A stretch of 14,604 bases of DNA from Syntrophobacter sp. DG_60 (GCA_001304365.1 LJNA01000017.1:1-14604), one strand, 5' to 3'. Counted from the first letter of the stretch, positions 7,827-14,428 are shown. Notes: generated by a model from the sequence alone, not told the origin. A program made the numbers and translations.

Positions 7827-8491
7827 TGTTGCTAAAAGCTGCTCTCGAAGAAAGGTTTTGGAAAAAAGGCCTTACGGTAGCAGGCATTGACGAGGCAGGT
7901 CGGGGTTGTTTAGCAGGGCCTGTAGTAGCTGCTGCTGTAATACTTAACCCTGCCCCGTGGAGTAAGTTCCACTACTCCACAGGACCTGGCCTGTTGGATA
8001 ATAATGCTTATCTCACAGGATCTGGCGTAACCCTGGAAAGAGTAAATGATTCAAAAAAACTATCCCCTAAGGAGAGAGAAGAGTGCTTTGATGTTATCCA
8101 AAAACAGGCAAAAGCCATAGGCATTGGACTTTGTAGTGCAGAGGAAATCGATGCAACAAACATATTAAAGGCATCTCTTCTGGCAATGAAGCGGGCAGTA
8201 GAGGGCCTAAATATAACGCCAGATTATCTATTCGTCGATGGGCCTTATAGTATTGATTTACAGATCCCACAAGCTTGTATAAAAGGCGGGGATGGAAAGA
8301 TTCTATCCATTGCAGCTGCATCTATTATAGCAAAGGTGATACGTGATCAGTTGATGCAAGACTACCACTTATTGTTTCCCATGTATGGATTTGAAAAAAA
8401 TAAGGGCTATCCTACAAAAAGTCACAAACAGGCCCTTTCAAGGTTTGGGCCTTGTTATCTTCATCGTTTAAGCTTTAAACCCAAATTATGA
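7826..8491 (+). CDS. rnhB: Ribonuclease HII with palindromic insert
   Basis: Cleaves the RNA strand of RNA-DNA hybrids and single ribonucleotides in DNA. It is 221 residues from the ATG that overlaps the rplS stop; a TTG at 7823 would add one residue. Motifs are AGIDEAGRGCLAGPVVAAAVIL (two catalytic acids, Asp and Glu, in the first half), RVNDSKKLSPKERE, FVDGP (third catalytic Asp), GGDGKILSIAAASIIAKVIRD (fourth acid) and YGFEKNKGYPTKSH. Between AAAVILN and RVNDSKKL there are about 25-28 residues (PAPWSKFHYSTGPG and on) where the usual family has only a few. The DNA there (7957-8040) is palindromic, which suggests an inserted repeat. The frame stays open and all active-site residues are present. 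Confidence 0.96.
   Translation: MLLKAALEERFWKKGLTVAGIDEAGRGCLAGPVVAAAVILNPAPWSKFHYSTGPGLLDNNAYLTGSGVTLERVNDSKKLSPKEREECFDVIQKQAKAIGIGLCSAEEIDATNILKASLLAMKRAVEGLNITPDYLFVDGPYSIDLQIPQACIKGGDGKILSIAAASIIAKVIRDQLMQDYHLLFPMYGFEKNKGYPTKSHKQALSRFGPCYLHRLSFKPKL
7957..7994. repeat. Palindromic segment inserted in rnhB
   Basis: GTGGAGTA (7957-7964) and TACTCCAC (7973-7980) form a perfect 8-bp stem with an 8-nt loop. It is followed by ACAGG (7979-7983) and CCTGT (7990-7994), a second stem. ACAGGACCTGGC (from 7979) recurs as ACAGGATCTGGC 39 nt later, near 8018. These coincide with the extra residues relative to ordinary RNase HII. Confidence 0.6.
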
Positions 8492-8505
8492 AAGGGGAGG
8501 CGCCT

Positions 8506-8853
8506 ATGATTACATACTATAGTTTTGGTCGCATGGAAATTAATGGTGATTCTTATAATGAAGACCTAATTATTAAAGAAAAACAGGTCTTTCCCCACTG
8601 GTGGAGAAAAAGGGGGCATAATATTGAGCTCTCTGATTTCGATCTAAAGAGGCAGCTTAGCCCAGATTTAGAAATAGTGGTAATTGGAACAGGATATCAT
8701 GGATTAGTAAAATTAGAGTCCGATTTTAAGGAATATTTAGGGAAAAACAATATAAAATTAGAGGCATATCCTACATCAGAGGCCGTAAATGTCTATAATA
8801 AATACCTAGGTGAAGGGAAGAAGGTATTGGGTGCATTCCACCTTACCTGTTAG
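8506..8853 (+). CDS. Mth938-domain protein (NDUFAF3/AAMDC-like)
   Basis: Small protein of the Mth938/DUF498 fold, whose eukaryotic relatives include the complex I assembly factor NDUFAF3 and AAMDC. No biochemical role is established in bacteria. Recognisable parts are the opening YSFGRMEINGDSYNEDLIIK, the HWWRKRGHNIE turn, then LEIVVIGTGYHGLVK and the end YNKYLGEGKKVLGAFHLTC. I place the start at 8506 because GGGGAGG (8494-8500) sits just upstream. An earlier in-frame ATG at 8488 overlaps the rnhB stop as ATGA and would add six residues that encode the ribosome site itself. It is the last gene of the plus-strand operon and converges with proC. Confidence 0.85.
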   Translation: MITYYSFGRMEINGDSYNEDLIIKEKQVFPHWWRKRGHNIELSDFDLKRQLSPDLEIVVIGTGYHGLVKLESDFKEYLGKNNIKLEAYPTSEAVNVYNKYLGEGKKVLGAFHLTC

Positions 8854-8970
8854 CCCTTAGACCTCTTATCTAAAAAATTCGTGCCAATACATTTGTTGTC
8901 TTGTGCCATATAAAATGATTTAAAATGGCCCTTAAGAAAAGCTTTTTTATTGCTTGGAAGGAAACAAATC

Positions 8971-9786
8971 CTATTTCTTTCCTAGGGCCTGAGATTGCTT
9001 TGTGGCTGCCTCAACCGCTGAGACAAGTGCACCTTTAACTCTAGCCACCTCCAAGGCATGGAGGCCAAAAATGGTAGTACCACCAGGGGAGGCCACCTTT
9101 TCTTTTAGTATGGCAGGGTGCTCACCTGTTTCCTTAAGCAGTTTTCCTGTGCCAAAAACCGTTTGGATGGCCAATTTTAATGCAACTTCTCTGGTAAGCC
9201 CCATCTTTACACCACCATCTACTAGTCCCTCTATAAATAGACAGATATAGGCAGGCCCACTCCCACTTAGGCCAGTAACGGCATCCATCATCTTCTCAGG
9301 CAATACCAATGTTTCTCCAATGCCCCTAAACAATGCCTCAGCCATTTCTAAATGCCCATCAGTGGCATAAGGGCCTTTAGAAATTGCACTCATAGAGGCT
9401 AGGGCCAGGGCAGCAGTATTAGGCATTACTCTAATAGTGGGTATCTTCTTAGCCAAACACTGTTTTAAAAAGGCCGTAGTTATACCAGCAGCAATAGAAA
9501 TAATTAATGTTTCATCCCTTAATGCATCCCTAAATTCAGAGATAGCAGTCTTTATATCCTGGGGCTTTACAGCCAGTATTATTATATCAGACTGGCTGAC
9601 CATTTCAGCATTGTCCTTAAATGCCTTAATACTGTAAGTCCTTTTTAAATAATCAAGCCTTTCAGAGCGAATATCAGAGACAAATAGCCGATCCGAACTG
9701 CAAATTTTAGATAAAATCAGCCCCTTTATAAGGGCCTCGGCCATATTCCCACCACCTACCAATCCTATATTTTTCCCTTTAAGCAT
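8971..9786 (-). CDS. proC: Pyrroline-5-carboxylate reductase
   Basis: Last enzyme of proline biosynthesis: NAD(P)H-dependent reduction of 1-pyrroline-5-carboxylate to proline in the cytoplasm. The 271 residues match the family. The N-terminal dinucleotide-binding site is GLVGGGNMAEALIKGL, followed by VSDIRSERL, IIILAVKPQDI and ISIAAGIT. Family signatures are IRVMPNTAA and, in the dimerisation domain, GLSGSGPAYICLFIEGLVDGGVKMGL and VASPGGTTIFGLHALE. Its ATG overlaps the end of the upstream methyltransferase by 8 nt. It is the distal gene of the thrC cluster. Confidence 0.97.
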   Translation of the reverse strand: MLKGKNIGLVGGGNMAEALIKGLILSKICSSDRLFVSDIRSERLDYLKRTYSIKAFKDNAEMVSQSDIIILAVKPQDIKTAISEFRDALRDETLIISIAAGITTAFLKQCLAKKIPTIRVMPNTAALALASMSAISKGPYATDGHLEMAEALFRGIGETLVLPEKMMDAVTGLSGSGPAYICLFIEGLVDGGVKMGLTREVALKLAIQTVFGTGKLLKETGEHPAILKEKVASPGGTTIFGLHALEVARVKGALVSAVEAATKQSQALGKK

Positions 9787-10549
9787 TTTCTCTCCCTTTT
9801 AGCCAAATTTCATATATAGGAATAATATATTTTTCATCACCACCCTTAAGGCCAACCTCCTTTTTAGAGATAAAAAAATCCTTTTCTAATTCGTTAAAAA
9901 ATCCCTCTGCCCTTATCTTTCTATTTTTTGCCAAATAGATTAGGCCATCTTCCTTTAAGTGGTTTTTGAAAAAATTAATTAGGGGGATGTAGCTATCTTC
10001 TTTATAGAGTACCTCTGATGCAAATATTAGGTCATATCTGTGATTTAGATTGTCCTTAGTGAAATCCAATTTTTTAATATTTACATTCAGCCCATTTTTA
10101 ATGGCACTTATCTTTGCAAAGAGCAAAGCATTTTTATCAATATCTGTAATTGTAACTTTATAGCCAAATGCAGCGGCAAATAAGCCTGCTACACCAATAC
10201 CCGCCCCTATCTCTAAACATTCGCTAGATTTATGAGGTTGCCTCTTAGAAACTAAATAAGCCAATACAATAGAGCCTTCCCAAATCTTTGCCCAGTAAGG
10301 GAGTTCAATCTTATTAGATTCAGTTATTTTTTCAATGTATTCTTTCATATTGGTAATTTGCAAAAATTTTAACTCCTTATCAGCTATTTTTATTGTGTCA
10401 AAGTAGGTCTTAAATTGCCTATTTACCTTGGCCAGCAGTTTGGTTAATTCATCCATACCGCAGATTATAATACCCAACAGTTTAATGTCAAATTTGGACA
10501 GGATTTGATTTTCTAGTTTAAATTTTTCAAGATCAATCTTTTTTTTCAC
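9779..10549 (-). CDS. METTL21/FAM86-like class I methyltransferase
   Basis: Predicted protein methyltransferase of the Methyltransf_16-type group; the substrate is unknown. The hallmark is ELPYWAKIWEGSIVLAYLV (82-100), which matches the PFWA-W-SG/A region of the METTL21/FAM86 lysine methyltransferases, followed by motif I CLEIGAGIGVAGL (111-123), TITDIDKNAL (134-141) and FASEVLYKED (176-185), the post-II motif. The frame starts with GTG at 10549 with AAGGTGG about 10 nt upstream. The first 80 residues are not recognised. An internal Met at residue 32 is a possible later start but has no ribosome site. The GTG overlaps the stop of a decayed vapC fragment (GTGA), so the leader may have been borrowed from that gene. 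Confidence 0.82.
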   Translation of the reverse strand: MKKKIDLEKFKLENQILSKFDIKLLGIIICGMDELTKLLAKVNRQFKTYFDTIKIADKELKFLQITNMKEYIEKITESNKIELPYWAKIWEGSIVLAYLVSKRQPHKSSECLEIGAGIGVAGLFAAAFGYKVTITDIDKNALLFAKISAIKNGLNVNIKKLDFTKDNLNHRYDLIFASEVLYKEDSYIPLINFFKNHLKEDGLIYLAKNRKIRAEGFFNELEKDFFISKKEVGLKGGDEKYIIPIYEIWLKGRENA

Positions 10550-10678
10550 CAGATAACTTCCACCTTATACTGGGCAATTTGTGTATCAGCGGTCAAAAAA
10601 TAGGCAAGCCTTCCAACCGGGCCTGGGCAATAAGCATACGGTCATATGGTCAAAAAGGTTTCGATGATAATTAGGAAG
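10547..10678 (-). pseudogene. VapC-type PIN-domain toxin, frameshifted C-terminal fragment
   Basis: Reading the minus strand in three successive frames recovers the C-terminal end of a VapC-like PIN ribonuclease: LPNYHRNLFDHM, then PYDRMLIAQARLEGLPIF, then LTADTQIAQYKVEVIW-stop. In intact family members these form one block (LP-hydrophobic-HRDPFDRMLIAQA, then EGLP--TAD, then Y-V-VIW). The first break coincides with a tandem 8-bp duplication (10636-10643 and 10644-10651), and the second with a six-base homopolymer at 10595-10600. The N-terminal part, including the other catalytic acids, and any antitoxin gene are absent. It is therefore a relic. The last codon and stop overlap the GTG of the downstream methyltransferase. 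Confidence 0.8.
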
Positions 10679-10705
10679 AGTGTAAATATATAAACGCTCT
10701 TTTAT

Positions 10706-11254
10706 CTATTGAGAGAGCTTAAATTGATAGATGTAAATTGGGTCATTATAGGGGGAGGCGGCATAAATTATCTTTTCTGGCTGCCAATCAGGGATAGGGA
10801 AATTGCAGCTTACTACAGAAGTGCCTGGTCTTAGCTCTTTTTCCAATTTTTCCTTTAATCTTCTCATGACATCAGGAAATAGATAGCAAAAGACAAGGTC
10901 TGCATTAGAGACCCTCTTATGCCAAAAATTGGCAAACATTATATTTACTTGAGTTTGACTAAAAACATTATAGATCTTGGCCAAAAAATAGGCCCATGGA
11001 TTTATTTCAAAGCCAATGCCTCTCACATTGTATCTCTTTACTATTGCCCTTAGGAAACGGCCATCTCCACAGCCCAAATCATACACTATTTGGTTGGATT
11101 CCAATGCAATGTTTTCTAAAATCTTTTTTATCATAGAGGGGTGGGTTCTGGTAAAGATTGCACCGCCTGTAACAGGCACAGAAATTGAGGTGAAAAGAAC
11201 AAATAGGCCTTTTATAATGATGATAAGTAAGACGACAAGAATGAAAAACTTCAC
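10706..11254 (-). CDS. Membrane-anchored FAM173-like methyltransferase
   Basis: A single N-terminal hydrophobic helix (residues 3-22, FFILVVLLIIIIKGLFVLF) is followed by a compact Rossmann methyltransferase. Motif I is IVYDLGCGDGRFL (56-68), then GIGFEINPWAYFLAK (79-93, acidic Glu83), ANFW (108-111) and VVSCNFPIPDW (147-157). The TM anchor, GYELNP-like strand and SCxFP-P-W ending resemble the FAM173/ATPSCKMT group, whose mitochondrial members methylate a lysine of the ATP synthase c subunit. A membrane-protein lysine substrate here is inference. It starts with GTG overlapping the thrC stop by 4 nt (GTGA), indicating coupled translation. Length 182 residues. Confidence 0.8.
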   Translation of the reverse strand: MKFFILVVLLIIIIKGLFVLFTSISVPVTGGAIFTRTHPSMIKKILENIALESNQIVYDLGCGDGRFLRAIVKRYNVRGIGFEINPWAYFLAKIYNVFSQTQVNIMFANFWHKRVSNADLVFCYLFPDVMRRLKEKLEKELRPGTSVVSCNFPIPDWQPEKIIYAASPYNDPIYIYQFKLSQ

Positions 11255-12750
11255 TTTTTCTTTAAGTTAAGACAATCGGCAATGGCCTTACTCATCTTTA
11301 AGACAAATTCTTTAAATTCTTCAGATGATAGTGGTTTTTCATCAGGGAAATGGGCAATATCTTTTGGCCGAATGGGCCTTGGTTCATTTATCAGTTCTTC
11401 TCTGGCTTTTACCTCATATTGGGGTGGAAAGTTATCTTCAAAGTACATTTTCTGGAAGCTAATAAACTTAAGCATATGGGCTGTAGCATTTAAAATGACC
11501 TCTTCATTTTTCCTTATTATACCTTTGTCTAATGCATTAACTAATCCGGCTAGGGATTCACCTCCCTGTGTACAGACAATGTGCCCATTTCTGTTGGCAA
11601 TGAGCATCCAGTCCATAATCTGCTGTTCCGCAACCTCTACTACAAATACCCTTTTTTCTTTAGCCAAATCATTATATTTCTCTACAAGTTGCATTACCCT
11701 TGGCATAGAAACAGGGTTTCCAATCATGGCTGCCTGTGCACAACTGGGCCTTACCTTTATGGGTTTAAACACCCGCCTCTTTGGATCGGGTTCTAAATAG
11801 TAAAGATAAACAGGATTTGCATGATCGGATTGAACACCAATTATCTTTGGCAAGTTATCAATAATACCTGTTTGGTAAAAGTTTATAAATCCGCTAATAA
11901 TGGCTGTAATATTTCCTGCATTCCCTATAGGGACAATGACTGCCTTATTTTCTAAATCATAGTCAAACCACTGGGCAATCTCATATGAATAGGACTCTTG
12001 TCCCTTAATACGCCAGGGATTTTTTGAATTTAAAAGGACTACTTGGTAGTTATCAGCCAGATTTTCCACTATCTTCATACAATCATCAAATACACCAGGT
12101 ATCTCAAATACATATGCCCCATGGCCTAGTGGCTGGGAAAGCTGTTCTGCGGTGACTTTCCCTTGAGGGAGTAGTACTGCAGGCTTTACCTTTCCCCTAA
12201 GGGCCGATGCATATAGGGCAACTGAGGCAGATGTGTCTCCGGTAGAGGCACATATGGCCAAAACATCCTCTAGTCCTTTTTCTCTTATCAGATAATTGAC
12301 ATAGCTTAATGCACAGGCCATTCCCCTGTCCTTAAAAGAAGCACTGGGATTAAGACCTTCATATTTAAAGTAGAAGCGAGACCCCACTAACCTTTTTAGG
12401 TAATCATTCGACTCTACTATAGGTGTGTGCCCTTCTCCCAAATAGATAATATCTTCTAAAGGCACATTAGGGGCAATAAATTCATGAAATAAGAATATCC
12501 CTTTTAAGGAAGGATTGTTAAGCATCTTTCTGTAATCAAATACCCTTTTCCACGTATCCCCTGGTATCTCTTTAAGACGGTCAAACTGCTTATCCAGAAT
12601 CATAAATATTCCTTTACAATTAGGGCAAGTATAGAGGAATTCAGATATAGGATACTCCTTCCCACAGCTAAGGCAACGATAGGCCAACTTTCCCCCTGTC
12701 TTAGGCAAAAGGTAGGGGGTTATCTTTTTTGGAAAATTACTTAATTGCAT
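11251..12750 (-). CDS. thrC: Threonine synthase
   Basis: PLP enzyme converting O-phosphohomoserine to threonine and phosphate. The 499 residues include an N-terminal zinc-ribbon-like segment with CxxC pairs (Cys26, Cys29, Cys42, Cys45). The PLP lysine is Lys140 in NPSASFKDRGMA, ICASTGDTSASVALYA (167-182) is the phosphate/substrate-binding region, and PIGNAGN (274-280) binds the cofactor phosphate. A C-terminal tail of about 60 residues (after QYEVKAREEL) extends beyond the core. Start ATG at 12750 follows a weak purine-rich site. It is the first gene of the minus-strand cluster and its stop overlaps the FAM173-like gene. Confidence 0.95.
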   Translation of the reverse strand: MQLSNFPKKITPYLLPKTGGKLAYRCLSCGKEYPISEFLYTCPNCKGIFMILDKQFDRLKEIPGDTWKRVFDYRKMLNNPSLKGIFLFHEFIAPNVPLEDIIYLGEGHTPIVESNDYLKRLVGSRFYFKYEGLNPSASFKDRGMACALSYVNYLIREKGLEDVLAICASTGDTSASVALYASALRGKVKPAVLLPQGKVTAEQLSQPLGHGAYVFEIPGVFDDCMKIVENLADNYQVVLLNSKNPWRIKGQESYSYEIAQWFDYDLENKAVIVPIGNAGNITAIISGFINFYQTGIIDNLPKIIGVQSDHANPVYLYYLEPDPKRRVFKPIKVRPSCAQAAMIGNPVSMPRVMQLVEKYNDLAKEKRVFVVEVAEQQIMDWMLIANRNGHIVCTQGGESLAGLVNALDKGIIRKNEEVILNATAHMLKFISFQKMYFEDNFPPQYEVKAREELINEPRPIRPKDIAHFPDEKPLSSEEFKEFVLKMSKAIADCLNLKKK

Positions 12751-12770
12751 TGCTCTTTGCTTTCCCTACT

Positions 12771-12799
12771 ATTGTACCATGTATGAGAGGCCTGTTTAA
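12771..12799 (-). promoter_or_regulatory. Possible thrC promoter
   Basis: On the minus strand, TTAAAC (complement of 12794-12799) and TACAAT (complement of 12771-12776) are spaced by 17 nt and lie about 20 nt before the thrC ATG. The -35 box is a poor match, so this is tentative. The rest of 12751-12941 is AT-rich and shows no convincing gene, T-box or attenuator. Confidence 0.35.
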
Positions 12800-12941
12800 A
12801 ATGTTCATCTATACGTGGTCTTATTATCGTTTAATAAATTTGTTTACCATAATATCTAAAAACTTTCAATTAAAATTGGGATTTTTTTTTCTGATTGTCC
12901 CATTTATAGGCTCTTGCATCATAGCCAAGAGAACATGAAAG

Positions 12942-12969
12942 TTGACGGAGAACTATTTTTATGTTAATG
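12942..12969 (+). promoter_or_regulatory. Predicted tRNA promoter
   Basis: TTGACG at 12942-12947 is one base from the -35 consensus. A TTAATG at 12964-12969 is placed 16 nt downstream, giving a start a few bases before the tRNA-Arg 5' end at 12980. The -10 box is only moderate. Confidence 0.5.
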
Positions 12970-12979
12970 GTTAAAGTGA

Positions 12980-13055
<76 letters not shown>

Positions 13056-13057
13056 AG

Positions 13058-13133
13058 GGGCCGTTAGCTCAATTGGTAGAGCAACGGACTCTTAATCCGT
13101 AGGTTGAAGGTTCGAGTCCTTCACGGCCCACCA
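13058..13133 (+). tRNA. tRNA-Lys (anticodon CUU)
   Basis: A 76-nt cloverleaf with encoded CCA. The acceptor GGGCCGT/ACGGCCC is perfectly paired, as are the D stem GCTC/GAGC, the anticodon stem ACGGA/TCCGT with loop CTCTTAA (anticodon CTT, decoding AAG), and the T stem GAAGG/CCTTC with loop TTCGAGT. No intrinsic terminator is visible downstream. Confidence 0.97.
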
Positions 13134-13519
13134 GTCCTCTTCAGCTAGAAAAACCTGTTAGTTAGCTCACTTGTGAAGCAAAGGCCAATATAACTAGAGT
13201 GTGACCTGGGGTGGTGATGTCAGTTTGGGTGTAACCATAGTGTAACTTCAGGCCATATCTTCCTTGCATAGCATGTATGTTTCTTGAAGCTACTGAGTGG
13301 GAAATAGATGCCTGAGAAAAACTTTCACGGAAAAAACCAAAAACCAAAGCCACGGGACTACCACCTCTACCTCCCTCTTAACATGACCTGTTCGGACAAT
13401 TTTTAATTTTTCACTTGTTAGACATGCCTAATTCTACTTTTATTCGGATTCTGTCCAAAGTAAATCATCTCACGGGCAAAAGTCTTGTTTCCTTAACCAC
13501 TCGTTTAATTATGACAATT
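13134..13519. other. Non-coding or degraded region between tRNA-Lys and the intron
   Basis: No gene, RNA or clear repeat is supported here. Short frames on both strands have no ribosome site or recognisable motif. The last part (13382-13519) is an open plus-strand frame forming the 5' exon of the group II intron. If the intron is removed, that frame continues 16 codons into 14159-14209. The product is not recognised and the extension is short enough to be chance. Confidence 0.4.
13502..13519 (+). other. Intron-binding sites IBS2 and IBS1 of the group II intron
   Basis: IBS1 (TGACAATT, 13512-13519) can pair with intron bases 13742-13749 over 8 bp, including one G-U. IBS2 (CGTTTAA, 13502-13508) can pair with intron bases 13609-13615 over 7 bp, including one G-U. 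Both partners sit in hairpin loops of intron domain I. The pairs place the 5' splice site exactly between 13519 and 13520. Confidence 0.85.
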
Positions 13520-14048
13520 GTGCGCCACGAAGTTGCACAAGAGATGAGGGTAGGCCCCTCGGAGCCGGTCTGCAGGGGCAGGCTCCAAACCACCTTAAGC
13601 TGCGCTGGTTAAATGCCAGGGTAGTGAGCGTTAAGGAAAAGGCGTGGAAGGACCGCGTCAGGTGAGGGTCAAGAAGACGAGCGCAAGCGAACCACTGATG
13701 AAGTGCCGAAAGATCTTCCGATGACGTCAAAACTGGGGGGTAATTGTTAACCCAGGATAAGCTCAAAGGGAGCCTGCTTACTGCTTGGGCGGCGTCCGGC
13801 ATTAAGGTGGCGTGACCTTGACTCAGGCCCTTGTGTAGAACGTGGGAACTCTTCATGTGATGTTAAGAGAAAACCCTATAAGTGGAAGCCCCACGAAAGG
13901 GGAAAGTATCGATGCACATGAAGGGGGCGGATCATCCTGTATTAGTGAGGAAGTCCTTGTAATGAGGATGGAGCGAAGGGGATGAGTCAGCTCAAAGAGA
14001 GAATGGGCCAACCAGAGAATTGGGAGGAGTTCTATCTCTCTGCGTCGG

Positions 14049-14070
14049 CTTGAAACCAAGAGGTTTCAAG
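14049..14070 (+). other. Reduced intron domain IV hairpin
   Basis: CTTGAAACC (14049-14057) and GGTTTCAAG (14062-14070) form a perfect 9-bp stem with an AAGA loop, 14 nt before domain V. In coding introns the maturase gene occupies domain IV, so this stem is the likely remaining tip. The exact domain III/IV border is not resolved by eye. Confidence 0.6.
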
Positions 14071-14084
14071 AGAATGGCTGTTAC

Positions 14085-14118
14085 GAGCCGGATGAGCCGA
14101 GAGGTTCACGTCCGGTTC
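14085..14118 (+). other. Group II intron domain V (catalytic core)
   Basis: A 34-nt hairpin with the AGC catalytic triad at 14086-14088. The lower stem GAGCCGGA pairs with TCCGGTTC, a two-base CG bulge lies at 14109-14110, and the upper stem TGAGCC/GGTTCA is capped by a GAGA tetraloop. Every element of the metal-binding core is present, so the ribozyme appears intact. Confidence 0.95.
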
Positions 14119-14121
14119 TGT

Positions 14122-14158
14122 GAGGGCGTGGGGGTGAGATTCCCCTGCGCTACTCGAC
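14122..14158 (+). other. Group II intron domain VI with branch-point adenosine
   Basis: A basal GAG/CTC stem (14122-14124 with 14153-14155) is followed by an unpaired A at 14152 and a long GC-rich helix (14125-14134 with 14142-14151). The bulged A lies seven positions from the 3' splice site, the standard branch location. Confidence 0.9.
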
Positions 14159-14373
14159 TTTGGGTTAAATATTGCATCTAAAACTGACCGACTTAAAAAA
14201 CGCTTGTAAATAAAATTGAAATGCCTACTACAGGTAGAACCTTTACATTCTGAAAGTTTCCTACAAAACGGTAGAAAAACAGCGAAGAAATACGAGGCGC
14301 AAATTAGGAATAGCTAATAAGATGTTAACTTAGCTTCCTTTTTTACACACATTCTGATGCTCACTTGGCATGA
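14159..14373. other. AT-rich stretch after the intron, no gene seen
   Basis: This is the 3' exon flank. Only short frames occur and none has a ribosome site. I see no tRNA, terminator or known RNA motif in it. It leads into the phased repeats and promoter that follow. Confidence 0.4.
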
Positions 14374-14414
14374 ATGAGTATAAATAGTACTCATTATGTA
14401 CTCAATAAATACTC
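14374..14414 (+). promoter_or_regulatory. Operator-like array of TACTC repeats at 11-bp spacing
   Basis: TACTC occurs at 14388, 14399 and 14410, exactly 11 bp apart, so on the same face of the helix. The first copy is also the right arm of a perfect inverted repeat: ATGAGTA (14374-14380), seven bases, TACTCAT (14388-14394). The array ends 14 bp before a TAAAAT box at 14429-14434 that has no good -35 hexamer. Direct half-sites at one-turn spacing over a poor -35 resemble activator sites of OmpR/PhoB-type regulators. The identity of the binding protein is unknown. Confidence 0.55.
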
Positions 14415-14428
14415 GTTGCCCCGAGGCT

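Larger units (their letters stand above)
13520..14158 (+). mobile_element. ORF-less group II intron (self-splicing ribozyme/retroelement)
   Basis: A complete group II intron RNA of 639 nt. The 5' end is GTGCGCC, matching the conserved GUGYG start. In domain I, EBS2 (13609-13615) lies in a loop closed by CTGG/CCAG and EBS1 (13742-13749) in a loop closed by CTGGG/CCCAG; both pair with the flanking 5' exon. Domain V (14085-14118) and domain VI with its bulged A (14152) are canonical, and the intron ends GAC at 14158. No reverse transcriptase/maturase frame is present: the region before domain V holds only a small hairpin (14049-14070). Splicing or mobility would need a maturase from another copy. 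The intron is visibly richer in G and C than its flanks, which suggests transfer. The AGC triad argues against class IIC; a IIB-like type is inferred. Confidence 0.93.

Noticed and set aside
8933..8985. Intrinsic terminator between the convergent Mth938 gene and proC
   Set aside because: Only AAAAGCTTTT without a loop and an imperfect GGAAGGAAA/TTTCTTTCC stem are present. Neither has a proper stem followed by a T-run.
12729..12938. Hydrophobic 69-codon plus-strand frame
   Set aside because: It starts inside thrC on the opposite strand, has no ribosome site, and its hydrophobicity follows from T-rich sequence.
13111..13133. tRNA-Lys 3' end as an integration site for the accessory region
   Set aside because: I looked for a second copy of the tRNA 3' end downstream to 14604 and found none, and no integrase gene is present in the window.
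13162..13353. Minus-strand 63-codon frame after tRNA-Lys
   Set aside because: No ribosome site, homology signature or partner gene could be seen. It may be decayed coding DNA but cannot be supported.
13509..14059. Minus-strand open frames (13509-13856 and 13853-14059) across the intron
   Set aside because: They are antisense to the structured ribozyme. Their composition reflects paired RNA stems, and no ribosome site or family motif is present. Such frames are often mis-annotated as hypothetical proteins over structured RNAs.
14365..14385. Sigma54 promoter at TTGGCATGAATGAGTAT
   Set aside because: The -24 half resembles the consensus but the -12 TTGC element is absent.
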